Of a stretch of DNA of 11,725 nt, positions 1-6,401 are shown one piece after another. The DNA comes from Methanolinea sp. UBA473 (GTDB lineage: Archaea; Halobacteriota; Methanomicrobia; Methanomicrobiales; Methanospirillaceae). A model generated the notes under the pieces. It did not search any database and was not told where the DNA came from. It was given only the letters and a program-made list of their open reading frames with translations. The DNA lies in the NCBI GenBank assembly GCA_002509495.1, contig DAEV01000023.1, positions 370 to 12,094 of the forward strand. Reading direction: 5' to 3'. Numbering within the stretch: the stretch's first letter is position 1; each line of letters opens with the position of its first letter. A program made the position numbers and the translations under genes.

Positions 1-459
1 GAAATTATTTCAGGACTGTACAGGATCCGTTCACCGGAATGGCAGGACGTCGAGGGGCTGTTCAATATCACGAAGATCTCGCTCGACCTCTCGAACTTTT
101 CTTTCGAGATGGACACCGGGGGGCTTTTCGTCTTTGCCGACCCCCTCCTCGGCAGGGTCTTCTACACCCTTATGGACAATACGATTCGGCATGGTCGGAA
201 TGCTTCTCTCATCCGGATCTCCACCATGCCTGCCGCCTCCGGCATCTCTCTCGTGTACGAAGATAACGGGATCGGGGTTCCGGATCCTGAGAAAGAGGCG
301 ATATTCGAGCAGGGATTTGGCACGAATACCGGGTACGGGCTCTTCATTGCACGGGAGATCCTCGCCATTACGGGGATGAAGATCCGCGAGTGCGGAATCT
401 TTTCCAGAGGTGCAAGGTTCGAGATCTCGATTCCGGATGGCGTGTACAGGAAAAAATAA
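1..459 (+). CDS. Sensor histidine kinase, C-terminal fragment (5' end outside window)
   Basis: The frame is open from base 1 to a TAA at 457-459, giving 152 residues with no start in view, so the gene begins upstream of the window. The visible part is the HATPase_c domain of a histidine kinase, which binds ATP and phosphorylates a histidine on the dimerisation domain. The N box is FYTLMDNTIRHG, the G1 box is YEDNGIGVP, and the G2 region is GTNTGYGLFIAREIL. The protein ends at IPDGVYRKK, the usual end of this domain in methanogen kinases. It is a clear paralogue of the kinase part of the convergent gene at 575-2413, which shares the ADPL, RHG, DNGIG/DDGVG, GLFI and SGARF-type blocks but continues into an extra domain. 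Sensor and phosphoacceptor regions cannot be seen, so the signal is unknown. Confidence 0.9.
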   Translation, partial: EIISGLYRIRSPEWQDVEGLFNITKISLDLSNFSFEMDTGGLFVFADPLLGRVFYTLMDNTIRHGRNASLIRISTMPAASGISLVYEDNGIGVPDPEKEAIFEQGFGTNTGYGLFIAREILAITGMKIRECGIFSRGARFEISIPDGVYRKK

Positions 460-460
460 T

Positions 461-491
461 ATCCTGTCCCTGATCGCGGCAGAGACAGGAT
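461..491 (+). terminator. Hairpin just after the partial kinase, possible terminator
   Basis: ATCCTGTC (461-468) pairs perfectly with GACAGGAT (484-491) across a 15-nt loop, and CT/AG inside the loop can extend the stem after one mismatch. It starts 1 nt after the kinase stop codon and lies between two convergent genes, where a transcript end is expected. There is no clear T-run after it, so its role as a terminator is inference only. Confidence 0.3.
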
Positions 492-574
492 TGGCTCCCG
501 GCAAACCGCGCCTTATTTCAGGGGAATGCCCACTGGCCAGGAACGCAAAAGATCCCCGGGATCTTCCTGCGCTA

Positions 575-2413
575 TTAGGTGGGTTCCCTCTTCATCGGGG
601 CGACATTGGCCCCCTCCATCTCACCCTGTGCCCAGGCGAACCGTTCCCGGATGGTGGTGGGTAATTCCTTCTCATGGATAGGAACGAACCCGTAGTGACC
701 ATAAAACCCTATGAGATTTTTCACGGAGTGCATGTAGAGCGTGTCGTTCCCGCATGCCTCCACAAGCCCCCACACCGCGGCATTCGCATACCCGTGACCC
801 CTGTGCCTGTCGGGCGTAAAGACACCGTCGACCTCGAATCCATCGGGATGTCGTTTGCAGCGTGCGATCGAAACCACGATACCTTCCGAAAAGGTTGCAA
901 AAATCCGGTCGGTCCTCACGTCCCCCTTTGTCTGGTGGTAATCGATCCAGAGCTCCTCGGCAAGAGGGAACTCTGCCGAGACCAGTTCCCTCACCAGGCC
1001 TGATTTATGTCTTACTCCCCGGAAACCCACAGTTCCCACTCCCAGAGGGACCGGGAACGGTGGCGCATCCTCCCCCATCCCCTCGATGCGGTATCCCTCG
1101 ACCGGTATATGGATCACAAATCTTGCTCCTGATCCCTCCACGCCGCTCTCGGCGATCGTCATCCCTGTCACTTCGAGGATCTGCCTGCAGATGAAGAGCC
1201 CGATGCCTGCATGTCCCCCTGCGTCATACTCGAATATTTTCTCTTTCTTTGCCTGGGGTATCCCTACTCCGTCGTCCTGGATGATGAGATCCAGTCCTCG
1301 TAGTGTCTCGTGATATACGACGACGAGGTTTTTGATCGTGCCTCCGTGCCTGACTGAATTTTCCACGATATGGGACAGGACATCCTGGAAGAGAGGATCG
1401 GCATAGACTTCCAGCCTCTCGGCCCAGAACCTCCTGGAGACCCCGGCCGTCCCGTCAGGCGGCGCTGCGGATTCGAGGATCCGCTGGACGCTCATCCATT
1501 CGGGAGGAGATGTCCCGAGATCCTTGTAGGTCTCGGTGAGAAAGAGTTGCCTTGCGAGGCTCCATGCGAGGGCCCGGATCCGCTCGATCATTCCGAGAGC
1601 CGGTTCGTCCCTGGTCGCCGATGCAGCCTCGTCCACGGTTTCGATGATCTCGTTGGTCGTCCGGTGGAGGTGATCCGCCGAGATACGGGCAAGGAGGCTG
1701 AGTTTATCGTTCGCCGTCTTGAGTGCCTGTTCGGCATTGACCCTGCGGGTGATGTCCACGAAGGTGAGGCTCGCACGGTTCTCCGGGATCTTTGCGACGG
1801 ACAGAAGCACGTTTCGCAACCCGCCGTCAGGAACCCGGAAGGTCGTTTCCGCTGCGTACACCTTCCCCTCGTGTGCGAGCCGGGAGAATATCTTTTCCTC
1901 TTCCTCTGCGGACCAGAATGAAGCGAGCGGGATCCCCTTCATCTCCTCCGGCGACCTCTGCAGGACGGAAGACGCCCGCTCGCTCACCTCTTCGACCGCT
2001 CTTGCCCCTCCGTCCTCGCGGACAAGGATGCTGCCTGCCTCCGAGTGGTCGAAGAGACCGCGGTAGAGGCTTTCCTGTTCGTGCAGCCGCTTTGTGAGGA
2101 ATGAGATCAATCCCCCGATCACCACCAGGAGGACGACACGAACCAGCGCTTCCAGGACCGTGACGGAATTTTCGCCTGCAAAAAGAAAAACGAGCCCGAG
2201 ATACAGGGCGCCGACGCAGCATGCGAAGAGGAAACCCCATTTTGGATATTTATAGGCAGCGAGGACTACCGGAATGTACAGGAGATGGGGGAATACCGTG
2301 CTGACACCGAGGATCAGCCCGGCCATGTTCAGGAGGATGACGATTGCAGAAGTTGCCAGGATGACGATATCCCAGAAGATCTTCGAACCCGTTATGGCAG
2401 GGCGGGGGTTCAT
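575..2413 (-). CDS. Membrane sensor histidine kinase fused to a GNAT acetyltransferase
   Basis: A single 612-residue frame. Residues 12-106 hold four hydrophobic segments, including the FPHLLYIPVVLAAYKYPKWG block common in membrane sensors of methanogen kinases. A PAS-like domain follows (about 113-220), then a dimerisation/phosphoacceptor helix (225-300), then HATPase_c (335-440) with N box ENSVRHG (351-357), G1 DDGVGIP (380-386) and G2 GHAGIGLFICR (400-410). Instead of stopping there, the protein continues into a GNAT fold (about 460-595). Its acetyl-CoA loop R536-x-x-G539-x-G541-Y-A fits the (Q/R)xxGx(G/A) rule, and NLIGFYGHYGF is typical of the late GNAT strands. The ATP site looks intact. 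The expected phosphoacceptor motif reads ADHLHR rather than the usual RHDxxN, so autophosphorylation is uncertain. The acetyl acceptor is unknown. The ATG at 2413 is preceded by only a weak GAGAGTG site. Confidence 0.88.
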   Translation of the reverse strand: MNPRPAITGSKIFWDIVILATSAIVILLNMAGLILGVSTVFPHLLYIPVVLAAYKYPKWGFLFACCVGALYLGLVFLFAGENSVTVLEALVRVVLLVVIGGLISFLTKRLHEQESLYRGLFDHSEAGSILVREDGGARAVEEVSERASSVLQRSPEEMKGIPLASFWSAEEEEKIFSRLAHEGKVYAAETTFRVPDGGLRNVLLSVAKIPENRASLTFVDITRRVNAEQALKTANDKLSLLARISADHLHRTTNEIIETVDEAASATRDEPALGMIERIRALAWSLARQLFLTETYKDLGTSPPEWMSVQRILESAAPPDGTAGVSRRFWAERLEVYADPLFQDVLSHIVENSVRHGGTIKNLVVVYHETLRGLDLIIQDDGVGIPQAKKEKIFEYDAGGHAGIGLFICRQILEVTGMTIAESGVEGSGARFVIHIPVEGYRIEGMGEDAPPFPVPLGVGTVGFRGVRHKSGLVRELVSAEFPLAEELWIDYHQTKGDVRTDRIFATFSEGIVVSIARCKRHPDGFEVDGVFTPDRHRGHGYANAAVWGLVEACGNDTLYMHSVKNLIGFYGHYGFVPIHEKELPTTIRERFAWAQGEMEGANVAPMKREPT

Positions 2414-2744
2414 CGGAACACACTCTCATGTCCGATCTTCGTCAACCGGTCAGAACGCGATCGCATACTCTCCATATCAATCCCGGGTCGGCTTCGCTGG
2501 ATCATGGGATTCCCCTCAGTATACATCAGAGTACAGCACCGCCTGTATTTGATTTGTTCATTTTCTCCTGCGGCAGGCTGACTTTCGCACAGGGGCGGTA
2601 GGATCCATGAATGAATGGATTTCCCGGATCCCGGATGCAGCGATCGGACTTTCCTCAGAAAAACTACTTCAGACAGTAGCGGGATACCGTGGTGTGGTCG
2701 AATTGAATCCGTCCGACCTCGCAGAACAGGGAAGTGAAAGAAGA
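2414..2744. other. Divergent intergenic region between kinase-GNAT and flavoprotein genes
   Basis: 331 bases with no convincing independent gene. The bases 2607-2744 are open in frame with the flavoprotein and begin with an ATG, so they may encode a 46-residue extension or only be upstream sequence. A TATA-like GTATAC (2519-2524) could serve the leftward gene and TGTATTTGATTT (2542-2553) the rightward one. Neither is strong, and both are guesses from sequence alone. Confidence 0.3.
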
Positions 2745-3416
2745 ATGAAGATACTGGGGATCAGCGCGAGCCCGAGGGGGAACCGGAGCCGGACGCTTGC
2801 CCTGGTCCGGGAGGTCCTGGCCGGGGCGGGAACATGCGGATCGGGCACGGAATGCATCGACATAGGGAGTCTGCGTATCGAATGCTGCGATGCGTGCGAC
2901 GCCTGCAACGAAACCGGCATCTGCCACAAAGAGGACGACTTCATGGAGGTCCTTGAACAGGCCAGGAGATCCGACGGTATCGTGCTCGGATCCCCGGTTT
3001 ACATCGACAACGTGACCGCACAGATGAAGGCGTTCATGGACAGGTCGGCCGATGCCATCCATTACCAGGTCCTTGGAGGGAAGTTTGGCTGTTCGGTCTG
3101 CACTACCTTCGAATCGGGTGGGGAGGAGGTGATCCGGAACCTGGATCGATACCTCAACTATCTTGGTGCATTCACCATTACGGGACTGGCAATATCGATG
3201 GGAGACAGGGCCGCTCTCCCGGAGACCGCTCTTGTCATGGCCAGGGAGCGGGGCCGATCCCTGGTGGAGGCTATCCTCACAAAAAGATGCGATCCGGATC
3301 AGGAAACATGGATATCGTCAAACCGGGAATTTTTCTCCACCATCGTACGCGCGAACCGCGGGACCAGGCCTGATGGATACGCCGACTGGGTCAACCGGGG
3401 CTGGATCAGGGAATAG
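2745..3416 (+). CDS. Iron-sulfur flavoprotein / NAD(P)H-dependent FMN reductase family
   Basis: A flavodoxin-fold protein of 223 residues from the start chosen here. MKILGISASPRGNRSRT (1-17) is the FMN phosphate-binding loop at the expected N-terminus, and GSPVYIDNVTAQMKAFMDR (82-100) is the second flavin-contacting block. Between them is a compact cysteine cluster, C48-x2-C51-x2-C54-x5-C60, matching the CX2CX2CX4-7C motif that binds a 4Fe-4S cluster in archaeal Isf proteins. A further Cys (47) precedes it. Isf proteins act as cytoplasmic electron carriers, reported to reduce O2 or peroxide or to exchange electrons with ferredoxin; the specific role here is not determined. The ATG at 2745 has a good upstream site (GGAAGTGA, 2730-2737) and begins the canonical fold. 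An in-frame ATG at 2607 would add 46 residues with no recognised domain. Confidence 0.87.
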   Translation: MKILGISASPRGNRSRTLALVREVLAGAGTCGSGTECIDIGSLRIECCDACDACNETGICHKEDDFMEVLEQARRSDGIVLGSPVYIDNVTAQMKAFMDRSADAIHYQVLGGKFGCSVCTTFESGGEEVIRNLDRYLNYLGAFTITGLAISMGDRAALPETALVMARERGRSLVEAILTKRCDPDQETWISSNREFFSTIVRANRGTRPDGYADWVNRGWIRE

Positions 3417-3529
3417 ACTCTTCCCTTCTCCCCGTTCTTGATACTCAACGGCCGTTTCCGAATGCTATCGCAGGCACGAAGGAGAGAAGACCGTTCCCTG
3501 CAATCTTCCTCATCGTCCAAGGGGGAAGC

Positions 3530-3541
3530 AGATAATTTAAG
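3530..3541 (+). promoter_or_regulatory. TATA-like element upstream of small membrane protein
   Basis: GATAATTTAAGG is the most AT-rich stretch in the 214-base gap 3417-3630 and resembles an archaeal TATA box. A start of transcription about 25 nt downstream would give a leader of roughly 70 nt before the ATG at 3631. A run of eight T lies at 3598-3606. Nothing else gene-like is seen in this gap. Confidence 0.3.
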
Positions 3542-3630
3542 GGAAGCGCAGATCCCGGGAGTGAAATTCCAGGGCCTGCACGTTCCCCGAAACGATCATT
3601 TTTTTTCTTCGTGCGTCCACATCGACCTGC

Positions 3631-3906
3631 ATGAGTATCGAATCCATCCTCCAGCCCCTCTCGCTCTTCTTCGAGGTGCTGGTGTTCATCCTTGGGATTG
3701 GTCTTGCCGTGGCCAGGAAGAAGGTCTACGGCTGGGGAATCGCCCTCACGTTCGGCCTTTATGTCATCTATGATGCAACGAGGTTCTTCGGGATCGGAGT
3801 CTCCCCCGACATCCTGGGGATCATCTTCTTCGTCGCCAGCCTGTCCATCCTCTGGGCGGCATGGACCCTCTGGAAAGAGGGTTCCGGAACCGGGTCATCC
3901 CCGTGA
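3631..3906 (+). CDS. Small three-helix membrane protein of unknown function
   Basis: 91 residues, almost all in three hydrophobic segments: about 11-28, 32-49 and 60-81, followed by a short polar tail (WKEGSGTGSSP). The loop between the first two helices is basic (ARKKVYG), which by the positive-inside rule puts it in the cytoplasm. No catalytic or metal-binding motif is visible and I do not recognise the family. The start at 3631 has no clear ribosome binding site, but the first residues (MSIESILQPL) lead straight into helix 1 and the frame is clean to the TGA at 3904. It stands alone between a rightward flavoprotein gene and a leftward malic enzyme gene, so context gives no functional hint. 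A hairpin overlaps its stop codon. Confidence 0.65.
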   Translation: MSIESILQPLSLFFEVLVFILGIGLAVARKKVYGWGIALTFGLYVIYDATRFFGIGVSPDILGIIFFVASLSILWAAWTLWKEGSGTGSSP

Positions 3907-3930
3907 CCCGGATAGGGGCTCCGATCCGGG
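3890..3930 (+). terminator. Two mutually exclusive hairpins at the stop of the membrane protein gene
   Basis: CCGGGTCA (3890-3897) pairs perfectly with TGACCCGG (3904-3911) over a 6-nt loop; the second arm contains the TGA stop. CCCGGAT (3907-3913) can instead pair with ATCCGGG (3924-3930). The two stems share 3907-3911, so only one can form at a time. This may mark transcript termination; no T-run follows. The rest of 3931-4086 shows nothing recognisable. Confidence 0.35.
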
Positions 3931-4086
3931 GTTGACCAAAGATACGGGAAGAATGGAGTGGCACCTCCCGAACTATTCCCGTCCTCAAACCTCCCCGCAC
4001 AATCTCAGTTTTTCACCAGACCCGGGTGATCGCTCCTCCTGTCTTCCCGCGTCCGCCGGCCAGTACCAAATCCGCGCTGCGGATCC

Positions 4087-5304
4087 TTACAGGAGGTGCC
4101 GGGCATACCCCGACGCCACAGCCGCATCCTTCACTGCGCCGGCGATCGCCCGGGTCACTTCCCGATCGAGAACCGGAGGCATGATGTGTTCCCTGGTGGG
4201 ATGGGGGACGCAGTCAGCCAGTGCATGGGCGGCGGCAACCTTCATCTCGTCGCTGATGCGGGTCGCAAAGGCATCCAGGGCTCCCCGGAAGACCCCCGGA
4301 AAGGCAAGGGCGTTGTTGATCTGGTTGGGGAAGTCGCTCCTCCCGGTCCCCACAACCGCGGCCCCGGCCCGTCGGGCCGCGTCCGGCATGATCTCGGGGA
4401 CCGGGTTGGCCATGGCAAAGACGACAGGGTCGTCGTTCATTCTCCGGATCATCTCTTCCGTCACGATCCCCGGACCCGAAACCCCGATCAGGACATCGGC
4501 CCCCTCCATTGCATCCGCAAGGGTCCCGGTCCTCCCCGAACGGTTGGTCTCGTCGGCCAGGATGAACTTGTACTTGTTTCCGTAGAGGCCCTTTCTTCCC
4601 CGGTGGATGATCCCCTGCGTGTCGCAGACCACGATATCGTGGACGCTCTGGCAGACGTCGGGGTTGTACCCGATGCACCGGAGCAGCCTTGTGATGGCGT
4701 ATCCCGCCGCTCCGGCCCCGCAGATGACGATGTGAAGGTCCTCGAAGTTCTTCTTCGTGACCCTGCAGGCATTCAGGAGTGCCGCGAGCACCGTGATCGC
4801 CGTCCCGTGCTGGTCGTCGTGCATTACGGGGATGCCGATGTCCTGAAGGGCTTCTTCGACCTCGAAGCACTTGGGCGCGGCGATGTCCTCGAGGTTGATC
4901 CCCCCGAAAACCGGGGCGATGTTCCTGACCTCGTCCACGAAGTCGGTGTGGTAGCTTTCAAAGCAGATGGGGAATGCGTCGATCCCGGCGAACTTCTTGA
5001 ACAGGATGGCTTTTCCCTCCATCACAGGGATAGCAGCGTATCCTCCGATATTTCCGAGCCCGAGCACCGCCGATCCGTCCGTAACGATGGCGATGGAGTT
5101 CCCTTTCAGGGTATACCGGTAGGCCTGGTTCCTGTCCTTCTGGATGGCCCTGCAGACCTCCGCGACCCCGGGGGTATAGGCCCTCGAGAGGTCCCTCCTC
5201 GTCTCCAGGGGCACCTTTGAGCGCACCTCCAGTTTTCCCCGGTGCTTTTCGTGGAGTTCCAGGGCTTCCCTGTAGATATCCGTCCGATCGGCGTCCTCTT
5301 CCAT
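4087..5304 (-). CDS. Malic enzyme (malate dehydrogenase, oxaloacetate-decarboxylating), NAD type
   Basis: Catalyses oxidative decarboxylation of malate to pyruvate and CO2 with a divalent metal, or the reverse; cytoplasmic. The 405-residue length fits the short prokaryotic form without the phosphotransacetylase tail. Visible motifs are AYTPGVAEV with the catalytic Tyr43; EGKAILFKKF with Lys98; NLEDI (E139, D140) and MHDDQHGT (D163, D164) for metal and substrate; and the Rossmann loop GAGAAG (196-201). An Asp at the end of the second Rossmann strand (VVCDTQG, D228) favours NAD over NADP. A conserved AMANPVPE block follows at 297-304. The start at 5304 is supported by an AGGAGG at 5311-5316, 6 nt upstream; an in-frame upstream ATG at 5370 would add 22 residues with no similarity to the family. 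The gene stands alone and is divergent from the nuclease gene. In a methanogen with an incomplete citric acid cycle it could link C4 acids to pyruvate. Confidence 0.95.
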   Translation of the reverse strand: MEEDADRTDIYREALELHEKHRGKLEVRSKVPLETRRDLSRAYTPGVAEVCRAIQKDRNQAYRYTLKGNSIAIVTDGSAVLGLGNIGGYAAIPVMEGKAILFKKFAGIDAFPICFESYHTDFVDEVRNIAPVFGGINLEDIAAPKCFEVEEALQDIGIPVMHDDQHGTAITVLAALLNACRVTKKNFEDLHIVICGAGAAGYAITRLLRCIGYNPDVCQSVHDIVVCDTQGIIHRGRKGLYGNKYKFILADETNRSGRTGTLADAMEGADVLIGVSGPGIVTEEMIRRMNDDPVVFAMANPVPEIMPDAARRAGAAVVGTGRSDFPNQINNALAFPGVFRGALDAFATRISDEMKVAAAHALADCVPHPTREHIMPPVLDREVTRAIAGAVKDAAVASGYARHLL

Positions 5305-5310
5305 GACAAT

Positions 5311-5316
5311 CCTCCT
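5311..5316 (-). promoter_or_regulatory. Ribosome binding site of malic enzyme
   Basis: AGGAGG on the minus strand lies 6 nt before the ATG at 5304. It decides this start over the longer frame beginning at 5370. Confidence 0.8.
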
Positions 5317-5323
5317 CAGCACC

Positions 5324-5332
5324 GGAGGTGAT
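5324..5332 (+). promoter_or_regulatory. Strong ribosome binding site upstream of the nuclease lipoprotein
   Basis: GGAGGTGAT is fully complementary to the usual archaeal 16S rRNA 3' tail and has a 6-nt gap from GGAGG to the ATG at 5335. It favours the long start of the nuclease gene, although the protein motifs alone would favour the ATG at 5404. Confidence 0.6.
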
Positions 5333-5334
5333 AA

Positions 5335-6351
5335 ATGCCATGCTGGTACCAGGGGATGCCTGCCCGGCAACCCTTATGTATTCCCTGCGGCAAACTGGAA
5401 GGGATGGTTGGGAAACGCTCCTTCATTCCACCTGTTCTCGCGGTCGTTTTCATCGCCTGTATCCTGTCGACCGGGTGTACCACGTCCCGGGGCGACATAG
5501 GGAGGACGGGGGAAATGGAATGGACCTGCGGATCGGAAACCGCAGCCCTGGTAACCAAGGCGATCGACGGCGACACGTTGACGGTCCGGTTGCCCGGAGG
5601 TTCGGAAGAGAGAGTCCGGATCCTCGGCGTCGATACCCCTGAGACAAGTGACGAGGGAAACATGGGTGGTGAGTACACGGGGATCACGGATCCGGAATTC
5701 CTCACCGCAGTGGGAAAGACTGCGGCAGGGTTCACCGCATCCCTGCTTGAGGGGGAGACCGTTCGTCTCTCGGGCGACTGCCAGGCGGGGGACAGGGATC
5801 CCTACGGCAGGATCCTGGCATATGTCACAACCCGGGAAGGGAACGATTTCGGTGCGCTCCTCCTGGAGAAGGGTTACGCCAGGACCTATACCGCCGAGTC
5901 GTTCTCCCGGAAGGATCACTACCTGGCCCTGGAGGCACATTCCCGGGCCTCCGGTGCTGGCCTCTGGCAGAAAGGGGTTCCGGCCGCGGCGACGCCCATC
6001 GCCCCCGTTTCCGGCACGCCAGGAACGCAGGTCTCGATTGTGACCGTTCACTATGACGCTGCAGGCGACGATCGGACTAACATGAACGACGAGTTCGTCG
6101 AATTCTCCGCCAGGGAAGCAGTGGACCTTGCGGGATGGACCCTCTCCGAAGGGGGAGGAATCACCTATACGTTCGGTGCGATCACCCTGTCCCCGGGCTC
6201 CCTCCTCACTCTTCATGCAGGGACGGGTACGGACACCGGCATCGACCTCTACTGGGGACTCTCCTCTCCTGTGCTTGGGAACGACTCCGATTCGGTGATC
6301 CTCAGGGATTCGGGCGGCAGGGTCGCTGATACCTACCGTTGGGGCAATTAG
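5335..6351 (+). CDS. Secreted lipoprotein: thermonuclease-like domain plus lamin-tail domain
   Basis: 338 residues from the ATG with the strong upstream site. A hydrophobic stretch (about 29-45) ends in a lipobox-like LSTGC with Cys48, suggesting export and lipid anchoring outside the membrane. Residues ~70-213 are a staphylococcal-nuclease fold. The catalytic set is complete: IDGDT (D80, matching Asp21), VRILGVDTPE (R95, D100, T101, E103, matching Arg35, Asp40, Thr41, Glu43) and DPYGR (R159, matching Arg87), so an active Ca-dependent DNA/RNA phosphodiesterase is likely. After a Pro/Ala-rich linker, residues ~230-338 form a lamin-tail Ig-like domain (EFVEFSAREAVDLAGWTLS ... SDSVILRDSGG ... 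DTYRWGN). This domain is often found on secreted nucleases and may attach the enzyme to DNA or the envelope. The ATG at 5404 would give a more normal signal peptide. Possible roles are nutrient scavenging or defence; neither is shown. Confidence 0.9.
   Translation: MPCWYQGMPARQPLCIPCGKLEGMVGKRSFIPPVLAVVFIACILSTGCTTSRGDIGRTGEMEWTCGSETAALVTKAIDGDTLTVRLPGGSEERVRILGVDTPETSDEGNMGGEYTGITDPEFLTAVGKTAAGFTASLLEGETVRLSGDCQAGDRDPYGRILAYVTTREGNDFGALLLEKGYARTYTAESFSRKDHYLALEAHSRASGAGLWQKGVPAAATPIAPVSGTPGTQVSIVTVHYDAAGDDRTNMNDEFVEFSAREAVDLAGWTLSEGGGITYTFGAITLSPGSLLTLHAGTGTDTGIDLYWGLSSPVLGNDSDSVILRDSGGRVADTYRWGN
5371..5384. promoter_or_regulatory. TATA-like element between malic enzyme and nuclease genes
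   Basis: CCCTTATGTATTCC contains a TATA-like core readable on both strands. On the minus strand it would give malic enzyme a leader of about 45 nt that keeps its ribosome binding site. On the plus strand it would start transcription close to the ATG at 5404, giving a near-leaderless nuclease mRNA and conflicting with the strong site at 5324-5332. Inference from sequence only. Confidence 0.3.
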
Positions 6352-6401
6352 GACGCCGCGAACGGCACTGTGGGGAGGGACACCTATGAGGGGAAGGCCT
6401 G

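Noticed and set aside
4096..5220. Plus-strand open frame of 374 codons opposite malic enzyme
   Set aside because: Shadow of a strongly conserved gene; no recognisable motif or ribosome binding site.
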